From JAFEDN01 sp963795715 (lineage in GTDB: Bacteria > Pseudomonadota > Gammaproteobacteria > Coxiellales > Coxiellaceae): 64,000 nt of DNA. The stretch is taken from NCBI GenBank assembly GCA_963795715.1, contig CAWCIY010000002.1, positions 2,232,001-2,296,000 on the forward strand, in the 5' to 3' direction. The notes below the pieces were generated by a model. That model was not told the origin of the DNA, did no database searches, and saw only the letters and a program-made list of their open reading frames with translations. Each line of letters opens with the position of its first letter. Within the stretch, counting starts at the first letter, position 1. Shown one piece after another: positions 27,630 to 36,600 of this stretch. The translations under genes and the position numbers were made by a program.

Positions 27630-29762
27630 ATGAGATTTCAGCTTCAATCCACTAAAGAACCTGCTCCCATGCCCGGCGATTTTTCAGTGTCTACGGAAGA
27701 TAAACAGCCTGTTGACATAAAAGACATAAAAATAGCGCTGCCGGAGGTCAATACCACTGAAACCGTCATTGAAGAAATCGCCTTACTCGGTTTCGTCGAC
27801 GCCTTACCTGATCTCAACCAGGATGAGAAAGCCTGGACAACTCTACAAAGCATTCTTCACCCTCAACCCTCCGAGATAGAGATTGATGAGGATTTTTTAT
27901 GCCCGATCACTCAATCGCTCATTCGTGATCCGGTGGCAACCTGCGACGGACAAATGTATGAGCGCGAGGCCATTGAGCAATGGTTTAGTAAAGGCAATAC
28001 GACTTCACCCAATACCAATAAGCCACTGAAAAACACACAACTCACCCCTAATGTATTCGCCAAAAAACAAATCAACTCATTAGTGGAGAAAAATTCTACA
28101 CTCAAAGATTCTGAAGAATGGTATCTGCCACAAAGTTGGATTGTGGAGCTGCAAGCGGCTTGTAAAACCGGAGATGAAAAGCAGATCAAAAGACTGGCCA
28201 GCCGTGACCGGCGTTTACTGGTTCATGCGTTTAAAGATCAGTATGGCGGTCAAACAGCGCTGCATTTTGCCACAGCGGGAAATCCCAAAGCGTTGGAAGT
28301 GATGATTGAACTGTTGGAAAACCGGCAACGCGGCTTAGCGTTAGCAGGGCTGCTGCAAGCTGATCGGGAAGGCCGGTTGCCCTTTCATCAAGCATTGCTG
28401 GCGAAACAAGACGCTCAAACCCTGATCAAATTGATGACCCAAATGGGCAGGCAGATTGCGCAAATCCAGCCGTTGCCCGGAGGTTGGTCGCCGGGATTTG
28501 ACCGGCGCGCACTCAACGAAGCGCTGGCCTGGTGTGTCGGGCAGGAAGATGAAGATAAAATCCGTTGCCTGCTGCGTTTAGGTGCTGACCCGCAGGCGAA
28601 AACCGCCCAGGGAGAAACCCGAGTCTATCAGGCAGTCAAAAAAGGCTGCGCGCGTAGTTTGAACGTATTGCTGGAATGTAAAGCGGATCCTAACCTGGAA
28701 GACAAGCGCCTGGATGATTCACCATTACACGCCGCCGTGCGCCGAGGAGATGCGGGCATGGTGACTGCTTTATTGAAAGCGGGCATTAAAACTAATCGCG
28801 TGCTCAACAACGGTAGAACGCCATTGCACTTGGCTGCCGAACAAAATGGCCCTGAGATGTTAGTAGCGTTAGCCGACGCTAAAACCTTGCCCACAGATCT
28901 GCGAGAAGCGGCCGACGCTGAAGGGTGCACTCCTTTGCATCGCGCCGTCACTGAAGGATCGCTGAGCACGGTCACCTGGTTGCTAGATCACGGCGCTCAT
29001 CTGCAAGCGGTTAACGCCAAAGGTCAGACGCCATTGCATCTAGCAGCAGGCGCTAATCGTACAGACATCATTAGCTTATTTTTGGAGCGGAAAGCATCCT
29101 TGAGCGCCATCGATCATCAAGGCAATACCGCTTTACATACCGCAGCTGAAGCTGGAGCGAATCAAGCAGTAGTAGCGCTGTTAAAAGCGGGCGCTGCGTC
29201 AGGTTTGAAAAACAAAGCCCGGCAAACAGCGCAGCAATTAGCAGAAAGTCAAAATCATACCGATACAGTAAAAGAACTGAACCAGACTGTAGCCGAGTTA
29301 CAGGTAGCGGAAGAAAAAGAACTCAAAAATCATGGCGTATTGGGCATATTTTTATGGAAACAACAGCAGATTATTCGAGATCAGCAGGCACAGATCGAAG
29401 TACAACAAGTGGAAATTAAAAATCTTCAAGCTCAAATTAAAACACAACAAGAAGTATTAGGCCAATTGGTTGAGCAAGAAAAAAAAGAAGCTAATACAAG
29501 AAAAGATGCTACACAAAGCATATCGCAGGAGTTGAAAATACACGAGGTTAATTTGAATCAACTATCACAAGAAAATAAAAAAATTAAGGAAGTGATAAAG
29601 CAACAAGAGGAGAAAGAAAAGATTTTATCGAAATTGTCATTGGTTGTCGGCAACGGTGTACGATGGGATAGTGGTTATTACTTTGAAGGAAGGGGGGACA
29701 TAGTACCTAGGGATTCATTGTCGAAGAACGTAGCGGAGTTGATGAATAAGCTTAAGAAGTAG
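27630..29762 (+). CDS. U-box and ankyrin-repeat protein, probable E3 ubiquitin ligase effector
   Basis: The gene encodes 710 residues with AAGGAGAG before the ATG. Residues about 85-155 are a U-box: FLCPITQSLIRDPVATCDGQ, then MYEREAIEQWF and LTPN. U-boxes recruit ubiquitin-charged E2 enzymes and are eukaryotic; bacterial ones (for example LubX of Legionella) are secreted into host cells. Residues about 168-545 hold ankyrin repeats (GQTALHFA, DSPLHAAVRRGD, GRTPLHLAAEQN, GNTALHTAAEAG), which would select the target. Residues about 555-670 are coiled coil, and the last 40 are unrecognised. Base composition is clearly more GC-rich than the neighbours, and the gene interrupts the otherwise conserved accessory block, so recent acquisition is likely. 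Export is inferred; no classical signal peptide is seen. Confidence 0.85.
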   Translation: MRFQLQSTKEPAPMPGDFSVSTEDKQPVDIKDIKIALPEVNTTETVIEEIALLGFVDALPDLNQDEKAWTTLQSILHPQPSEIEIDEDFLCPITQSLIRDPVATCDGQMYEREAIEQWFSKGNTTSPNTNKPLKNTQLTPNVFAKKQINSLVEKNSTLKDSEEWYLPQSWIVELQAACKTGDEKQIKRLASRDRRLLVHAFKDQYGGQTALHFATAGNPKALEVMIELLENRQRGLALAGLLQADREGRLPFHQALLAKQDAQTLIKLMTQMGRQIAQIQPLPGGWSPGFDRRALNEALAWCVGQEDEDKIRCLLRLGADPQAKTAQGETRVYQAVKKGCARSLNVLLECKADPNLEDKRLDDSPLHAAVRRGDAGMVTALLKAGIKTNRVLNNGRTPLHLAAEQNGPEMLVALADAKTLPTDLREAADAEGCTPLHRAVTEGSLSTVTWLLDHGAHLQAVNAKGQTPLHLAAGANRTDIISLFLERKASLSAIDHQGNTALHTAAEAGANQAVVALLKAGAASGLKNKARQTAQQLAESQNHTDTVKELNQTVAELQVAEEKELKNHGVLGIFLWKQQQIIRDQQAQIEVQQVEIKNLQAQIKTQQEVLGQLVEQEKKEANTRKDATQSISQELKIHEVNLNQLSQENKKIKEVIKQQEEKEKILSKLSLVVGNGVRWDSGYYFEGRGDIVPRDSLSKNVAELMNKLKK

Positions 29763-29769
29763 TCGGCGG

Positions 29770-29997
29770 AAGTCACCGATCAGTACGGTGTTGGCATTAT
29801 CCGTAATAATCGCTCAGTTACTTCGGGTCCGCTAATATCTGGCAATTTTAAATCCAGAATAACCACCGTGGGTCGAAGCTCTCTCGCCAGCCGAACACCT
29901 TCAGTACCGGTATCCGCCTCGCCGATGTACCGTTAAATAGAGAACGTAATCCCTGACGCACTAAGGTGTGGTCGTCAATTAGTAACACTTTGATCAT
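29770..29997 (-). pseudogene. Remnant of a GacA/UvrY/LetA-type response regulator
   Basis: From the ATG at 29997 the minus strand reads IKVLLIDDHTLVRQGLRSLF, the classic receiver start of NarL/LuxR-type regulators. After a gap another frame reads TGTEGVRLARELRPTVVILD and then LKLPDISGPEVTERLLRI. The phosphate-accepting aspartate is present in VILDLKLPD, but part of the receiver is deleted, and the HTH output domain is gone. Family members of about 215 residues control virulence switching in Legionella and pseudomonads. This fragment cannot work. Confidence 0.7.
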
Positions 29998-30025
29998 GGG
30001 TCAGGACGTCCTTGTCGGCTTTAAA

Positions 30026-30235
30026 TTATTTCTGACGAGTAGCTGTACCATTCGGGCCAATTATTTTGAGTCTTTCTAGCGAATCTATTTGCTTTACGAT
30101 ACCTTCTCTATCAATAAAACAAAAGTCTTTCTTAATTTCATTTCTGGCATATTTCGTAAATGAATTAATCGTTTCTTGATCTTGCGCACTATGTTTTGAT
30201 TTTTCTGCTTCTAGCATACTGATGACTGTCCACAA
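30026..30235 (-). CDS. Hypothetical small frame, probably the tail of a lost gene
   Basis: The frame encodes 69 charged residues (EAEKSKHSAQDQETINSFTKY, FIDREGIVKQIDSLERLKII). No ribosome site fits the start. The minus-strand sequence just upstream, in another frame, reads DVSNKVKKVSREFKTNL, which looks like a continuation. So this is likely the C-terminal piece of a frameshifted helical protein. Function unknown. Confidence 0.3.
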   Translation of the reverse strand: MWTVISMLEAEKSKHSAQDQETINSFTKYARNEIKKDFCFIDREGIVKQIDSLERLKIIGPNGTATRQK

Positions 30236-30294
30236 GATTAGTTTTAAATTCGCGGCTTACTTTTTTAACTTTATTGGATACATCTACCATTGCG

Positions 30295-30708
30295 TTAACT
30301 GCCGAAACCGGGACTGGCCGGCCTGTGATTTCCATGAAAATAAATCTTCAAAATATTTTGTGCGAGTTGTAAAGAAATTGGCTTGATCACATAATCATTC
30401 ATACCGGCTGCCAGTGCTTCAGCCTTGATAGATTGATCGTCATGTGCAGTTAATGCAACAATCGGTACTGGATATTCACGATTCCTTTTTTCTTGTTCTC
30501 GAATCAGTCTCACAGCCATGATGCCATCTATTCCAGGCAATCCAATGTCCATAAATACAAAATTGTAGTGGTTTTCCATACATAATATCACCGCATCCTC
30601 GCCAGTGGACGCAATATCCACACAACAATTGAGTTGCTCTAATATCGTTTTAACAATTTTTTGTGGTAAAGGTGAATCCTCGACCAAAAGTATTTTCTTT
30701 TGCTGCAT
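30295..30708 (-). CDS. Single-domain response regulator, copy A
   Basis: The gene encodes 137 residues made of one receiver domain: acidic pair in LLVEDSPLP, phospho-acceptor aspartate in VFMDIGLPG (residue 54), threonine in ALTAHDD, lysine in YVIKPIS. There is no output domain, so it acts by protein contact or phosphotransfer. It starts four bases after the histidine kinase stop (30713), so the two are co-translated partners. It differs from copy B (62359-62763) mainly at its C-terminus: after KIYF the tails are unrelated, marking the point where the two accessory blocks diverge. Confidence 0.9.
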   Translation of the reverse strand: MQQKKILLVEDSPLPQKIVKTILEQLNCCVDIASTGEDAVILCMENHYNFVFMDIGLPGIDGIMAVRLIREQEKRNREYPVPIVALTAHDDQSIKAEALAAGMNDYVIKPISLQLAQNILKIYFHGNHRPASPGFGS

Positions 30709-30712
30709 ATCT

Positions 30713-31918
30713 TCATCCCTCCAGGATTTGATTTGACAAAGGTATTTTCAGAGGCAATACAATCTGAAATACCGTTCCCTGATTTAATTGACTGTGCACG
30801 ACAATATCGCCGTTCATTTCTTCGATAAATTGCTTGACGATTCTTAACCCCAATCCACTGCCTTTGTATAACCCTTTGTTACTCGGTGTTAGTTTTGAAA
30901 ATTTCTCATAAATAAAATCCATTTTTTCCGCAGGAATCCCAATGCCACTGTCTTTTATTATCATTCGGATCACTTTTTCCTGTCGATTTAAATTCGATTT
31001 TTCTATCTGGACACGAATTTTGACGTAACCCTTTGGGGTAAATTTAATGGCGTTACTGATTAAATTAATCAAAACTCGCTGAATCCGGTAAGCATCACCC
31101 ATCACCACATCAGGAATGGATTTTCCGTAATGCACGGACAACCGAACTTTTTTTAATCGCGCTGCCGGTAGTTGCATTTGTAACACTGAGCGGACTAATG
31201 CTATCAAAGAAAAGGGCTGCCGCACTACCGGACGGGAGCCATATTCGACATGTGTAAAATCTAAAATATCGTTGCAATAATCCAGCAACTCTTTAGCCGC
31301 ATGTGAAATTTCAATTAAATGAGATCGGATATCCGGTGGAACTGAGGTATTGCCTGCTAATAATTCCGTCATACCATAGATGCCGCTGATCGGAGTGCGA
31401 ATATCGTGCTGCATATTGCGGATAAAATCGGTTTTTAAACGGTTAGCGGCTTCGGCTTTGTCCCGCTCGGCTCGTAAAGCCAGTTCTGCTTCTTTCAGCG
31501 CGGTGATATCGACATAAATACCCAGCACCCCTGCTATTTTATTGTTGTTATCATATATGGGAACTTTGCTGGTCAATAGAAATAAATCTTTGCCATCCAA
31601 TTGCCGCTGTTTTTCTTCAATGTTGGTTTTCGAGAGGCCGGTTTGTAAAATTTCCTGATCATCACGAATAAATTTTTGCGTTTGCTCAAGATTCCAGAGT
31701 AAGTCATGGTCAGTTAAGCCAACAATCTCATCAGGATGGTTTAAACCGACCTGTTTGGCAAAATTGTCGTTACAGCCCATGAGTTTCAAATCAGCGTCTT
31801 TCCAAAATACAAAACCAGGGACTTGGGTGATAATATAACTGAGCACGGCTAACCGTTGCCGTAGCAATTCTATTTCACTAATATTATCTTCTCTTATCAA
31901 AAATGCGTGGTCTTCCAT
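30713..31918 (-). CDS. PAS-domain sensor histidine kinase, copy A
   Basis: The start is set at 31918, where TTGGAG lies eight bases before the ATG. The protein of 401 residues has a PAS sensor domain (about 25-135; VPGFVFWKDADLKLMGCN, GLTDHDLLW), a HisKA domain with the phospho-histidine in IRNMQHDIRTPISG, and a HATPase_c domain (N-box LINLISNAIKF, G-boxes KDSGIGIPAE and GSGLGLRIVKQ). There is no membrane segment, so it senses something in the cytoplasm. It is paired with the receiver gene downstream and is highly similar to 62768-63946. PAS kinases of this kind are numerous in Legionellales. Confidence 0.92.
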   Translation of the reverse strand: MEDHAFLIREDNISEIELLRQRLAVLSYIITQVPGFVFWKDADLKLMGCNDNFAKQVGLNHPDEIVGLTDHDLLWNLEQTQKFIRDDQEILQTGLSKTNIEEKQRQLDGKDLFLLTSKVPIYDNNNKIAGVLGIYVDITALKEAELALRAERDKAEAANRLKTDFIRNMQHDIRTPISGIYGMTELLAGNTSVPPDIRSHLIEISHAAKELLDYCNDILDFTHVEYGSRPVVRQPFSLIALVRSVLQMQLPAARLKKVRLSVHYGKSIPDVVMGDAYRIQRVLINLISNAIKFTPKGYVKIRVQIEKSNLNRQEKVIRMIIKDSGIGIPAEKMDFIYEKFSKLTPSNKGLYKGSGLGLRIVKQFIEEMNGDIVVHSQLNQGTVFQIVLPLKIPLSNQILEG

Positions 31919-32049
31919 GATGATTGCTCCAATCAATATGGCAGGGTAAGTGCTAAATCGCGAGAGGCCTTTGATACCCGTTCGGGTTTGGATGCAGGAT
32001 GGAAAATCCCATAATGCTCCATCGAGCGCGCTAAGTCTGGGGGCCAGGC

Positions 32050-32690
32050 CGGAATGTTAAAACCATTTAACATGCTCAAGCATATTTGTTATAGAGAGTT
32101 TTTGTGAGATACGTGCAAAAACTTTTTTAATTTGTTCTTCTTTAGGAAGAAGGGAAAGCTCATCTAAATGAAGATCAAATTCAAAAGAATGTTTATCTTG
32201 AAAAAACCTAATTAATTCCAGTTGTACTATCTATCTCTCCTTTTACACCATCAAAAAAAACAGTGCCAGCTATCATTTTTAATTTTATATTAACTTTCGG
32301 CGGAACCTTTAATTCGATTATATATCGATTTTTTGGCCTAAAAAAGGATTAAAACTAGTGGAGATTATATTAAAAACATCTTGATGCATGAGAATTTTAG
32401 GAGAAAGTTCAGCTGTGGTTTTATGATACCACTGGATGCGACAAGCAACTTGACCTATTTCTCCTGGCAAAATAATAACATTTCCACCTAATAAATTAAT
32501 ATTAACTGTAGATAAGCGATCATTTTTAAAAAACGACTCATCATCAAGTCGTTTAATAAAATCTTCACATTTAGGTGGAAAAAACTTTTTTTTATTTTCT
32601 GAATGACACATGTTCCATATCTACGAGAATTCTTATCGACTAAAAAACCAGCTCCATTGTAACCCATTTTTGGAACTAACACTTAGTCTT
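32050..32690 (-). pseudogene. Decayed gene of unknown function
   Basis: Minus-strand reading hops between frames but stays protein-like: KMGYNGAGFLVDKNSRRYGT; then CEDFIKRLDDESFFKNDRL and NINLLGGNVIILPGEIGQVA; then IIELKVPPKVNIKLKMIAGT; then FFQDKHSFEFDLHLDELSLL and ITNMLEHVKWF. At least three frame changes are needed. I do not recognise the family. The longest single frame (32318-32611) encodes 97 residues and should not be taken as a gene. Confidence 0.5.
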
Positions 32691-32853
32691 TCTATAGCAT
32701 CTTTCATAAACCCTCTGGGCTTCTCCATGAGTAGAAAAAAATGGAGAATATCATTCCAAGTTGCTGTAACCTTAAGAAGGTTCGGCCGGGATTCTGGTCA
32801 AAAAGGGTCATATCTTTAAAGTGTGCAAATTACATGCATCTTACATGACCAAA

Positions 32854-33240
32854 TCATATGCTTAACTTGCGCGCCAGACGGCTCGCAATTAGCCTCGGGC
32901 AGTAAAGATTAAGCCGACCATTGGCTGAGGAAGCGTCCTTAAGTATCCCGTAACAACGCCGTTTAAGTACTTTGATTTTATTATTCAGTCCTTCGATAAA
33001 ACCACTATTCTTTCTCTGCTTCCTATAAAAATAATTTAAAATATCATTTTTGTATTTATTCAATGTAACAATAAACTTCTTAAAGCAAGACAATTCACTT
33101 TCGTTAACGCTATTTATCCATTCGTTTATTAATTTTTCTGCTTCTTGCTGATTAATATTTTTGTTAAATATATCAGTTAATTTGTTTTGAAATTGATAGA
33201 CTTGTTCAAGAGGTGGGGAATACTTAAATAGCTCTAACAC
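32854..33240 (-). pseudogene. ISL3-family transposase, C-terminal remnant
   Basis: The segment KNSGFIEGLNNKIKVLKRRC followed by YGI is the hallmark C-terminal region of ISL3 transposases, preceded by the helical part with LNKYKNDILNYF. It loses the expected ending after YGI (KDASSANGRL) and has no N-terminal DDE domain, so it is a fragment. No IS ends are seen nearby. Confidence 0.75.
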
Positions 33241-33269
33241 ATATGATGATGTTCCAGATTTTTTAGCTT

Positions 33270-33475
33270 ATATTGCGCAATGATGCCGGAAGGTTACAAC
33301 CTAACCCACAGTGATTAGTCAGCGCTTCGCATATCGCATTGGGTACACTACCAATACCAATTTGCAAAGTAGTATGATCAGAAATCATTATCTGAGTTAA
33401 GCTAAGCAGCCTCTTTCCAAAAATGTTGCCTTAATGCCTTACCATCTCCTCAACCATTTCCGCAATATTAATATT
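33270..33475 (-). pseudogene. Acetyl-CoA hydrolase/CoA-transferase family remnant
   Basis: The minus strand reads ISDHTTLQIGIGSVPNAICE and then ALTNHCGLG. This resembles the conserved D-G-A-T-L-Q-x-G-I-G-x-x-P-x-A-V region of acetyl-CoA hydrolase/4-hydroxybutyrate CoA-transferase proteins, where HKDLGIHTEM would follow. The expected continuation and the rest of the gene (usually 400 or more residues) are missing. Confidence 0.45.
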
Positions 33476-33609
33476 GCCATTGTTTTTGTGAAAGTTATAC
33501 CGACCAGTAAAGAGTCAAAGTTGAAGACTATATCTTCAACATTATGACAGGACCTGATAAGATACCTGCAATTCAGCCATCCCACATCCCCTGTCAAGGA
33601 GCGACCACC

Positions 33610-36600
33610 ATGCAAGAAATGTATCCGCAAAATTCATCTGGTTCACCTAACGATATATTACGGCCCTCCCAAACTCCAATCGCTGATAAAGACAAACAAG
33701 TAACCCTGGTTCGTCAGGAAGCAAAGCGTCTGTCGGGATTACCCACCTTATACACTGAAGCCTTAACTGTTGAGGGTTCTCCTATCTTCGATGAAACTAC
33801 CATGAGGTTACAGACTGGCCGCTACCAAGGGCAAACGGTGACGATACAGCAGGCAGCCTCATTGGTCTTCATAGAACAACGTGCGTCATTAGGTGCGTTT
33901 GTGCAGAGTGGTTCACCCTTCTGGTTACCGGTAGTGGGTGTGATTGAGGGAAGCGACACTAGCGCCTGGGTGATGCGCGCCTTGCCTGAAACATGTTTTG
34001 ACACCTGGTTGGTTTCCCCTGCATCTACTTCCTGGGTTGAGCGCTGTCGCCTGGTGCGCGATGTGGCGGTGGGGTTGTACCAGCGACGTGCAATTGGTGC
34101 TACTCATATCAGCTGGGATGCACGTCAATTGTATCTGGATAAGCAGGGCCGCGTACAAATCGTACCCTTGCTCAGTGAAACAGAGACCGCCGAAACCGAC
34201 GATGTTTATACCCTTGGGCAGTTGATCTGGCAGGCCACCAGCCGCAAGACAAAATTGATAGACGATTGGCAGCAGGGCAAAGGCTTGCCGCAAGATTGTT
34301 CGCTGGAGATGGTGGCGTTCATTCAAGCGTGCACCAACTCTACCATTTCTGAACGCCCCTCGTTAAAAGCCTTGGCTAAGGGATTGGATGCCTTCTGGCA
34401 GCGAGCGGAAAAAGGGCTATCTGATGCTCTGCCGCAAGTCATATCTGCGAAAAAAGAACAAAAATACGAGATTGATTCCTCCGTCGATCGATCGTCGATG
34501 GATCCGATGGTATGGCAGCCAACGCTTACTGAACCCACGATCACCACAATAGGCCAAAAAAACCAATTGGACTTTGTGTCCAGTAGTGGTTCTGTGAATC
34601 TCTTGTTAGTGGACGATCAAACCGTGAGTTGGTTAAGTGTTACCGATCCGCGTTACCAGCTGGGCGAAAAACTATGCGCCTTGCGCGACAGTGTCGATCA
34701 ATCCACAGAGTCCAAAGCCTCACCGCCGGCGTTGCAGCAAAAAATCCAACATACCTTGGTGAAATCGAAGGTGGGAATGTTGCTCTGGGTGGGCGCAGCT
34801 GATGAGGACCCCAGCGAGGCCTTCATAGAAACTGCCTGGCATTTATGGCAGGTGTCTGCGTGGCAAGCGTATCGTCCCGGCGATCCACCACCCACTGCCT
34901 GGCTGCCACTGTTCATTCATCTACATCCAAATCAATCCAGCATCAGTTCACCCACATTTACCAACATGCATCAACACCCCAAAAATGTAGCGGATTTTAC
35001 CGAAAGCGAATGGGAGTTATTACACAATCACTATAAAGTGTTCTGGCTGGCGCAAGGAATGGGTGGACTAACCAAACCCTGCAATCTCTTCGACATTAAC
35101 AGATTGGATCGAGACCACTCACGCTTACTGCTGCACAGCACGCCATCCACTGTATTTAAGCTGGAAGAGAGCACTTATCTGATGCCGCATGGTGCAGACG
35201 ATCAATTATTACCCGCCCACTATGCACGTTTTACTACGGATCCCGCCTGTGACTTCAGCACTTGGAATGGACGATACCAAGGCAAGATGGGTAGTGAAGT
35301 GCCGGAAGCCACGCCTCTTTCTCTCGCGTCAACGCCAACCAAAGATTTAGCGCTGAACCGGGATCAGCTGATTTTGCCGGTTGCCGATGGAAAAACCACA
35401 TTAGGGGAAGGCGCGTTTGGTGAAGTGTTACGTGGGACTTATTACGATCAACCGGTTGCGGTGAAACGCTTTAAGGAAGCTAAGTTCTCGACTGAGCAGC
35501 AAGCAAAACTCAGAGATGAAGCTAAGGTGATGGCAGAATTGCACTCCCCGTTTTTAATCCGTTCTCTGGGTTTGTCACTGGAGACGCCACCACTGTTGGT
35601 GATGGAACTGGCAGCAGGCAGTCTCTATCAGCTGTTGTATCAAGGGTATCATCAGGTGTCGATTTCCTCTACATTGCCTGCCGAGATAAAGCCGGATATC
35701 TTATACCTCAGCGTGAATCACTCAACCCAAGAAATCCTTGTGCAATCTACACAGATACCATCGGTTAAACTCTTAAGCGAATCACACTATAAAAAATTAC
35801 AACAAACACTGACCGAAGCGAAAATCGCCTGGACGATCTTACCCATAGACATTAGTAAACTAGAATTAATCAATACCATCACCACACTTTGCGACTGTAC
35901 CATTCCTCACTGCGAATTGCCCTGGTCGCTACGCTGGCGGCTATTGCGCGATATCAGCCTGGGATTAGACACTCTGCACAGGCACGAGCTGGTGCATCGA
36001 GATTTAAAGAGTCTGAATATTTTGTTGGATGCTGATGGGCGTGCCAAACTGTGTGACTTTGGACTGTCGACGTTAAAATCGCAGACGGGAAAAGATCGAG
36101 GAGTAGGGACGGCGTTATGGCATGCGCCGGAAGTGTTGCAAGGCGGAGAGGCGACGTCAGCCAATGACATGTACGGTTTTGCTATGATCGCTTGTGAAAT
36201 AGCCACTCGCCACTTACCCTACCATGATTTTGAGACAGGCAAGGTCGACCCTGCCTGGCGACAACGAGCCATTCAAGGACAGCGCGGAAATCTCCCCCTG
36301 GATTGTCCCTCCGAATTAGCAGTGGTGATTAAAGCGTGCTGGTCGCAAGACCCTAAAGACCGTCCCACTGCTAGTCAAGTGGCCCAGGTGTTGGAAGGGT
36401 TATGGCAGCAGACAACGAGGGCTGAGCCATCCCCATCGTCCTGGACGCAACCGCCCCTGATCCATGATAGCAAGCAAGTACAACCGTTAACGCAGGTAAA
36501 AATCGAGGAGAAAGCTTCCTCAATTCCGTCTGTGCAGATGGAGGTAAAAGGGAATTCTTCTTCTACTGCTATGCCTAATCCCGTATTGAACGGTCTAGGA

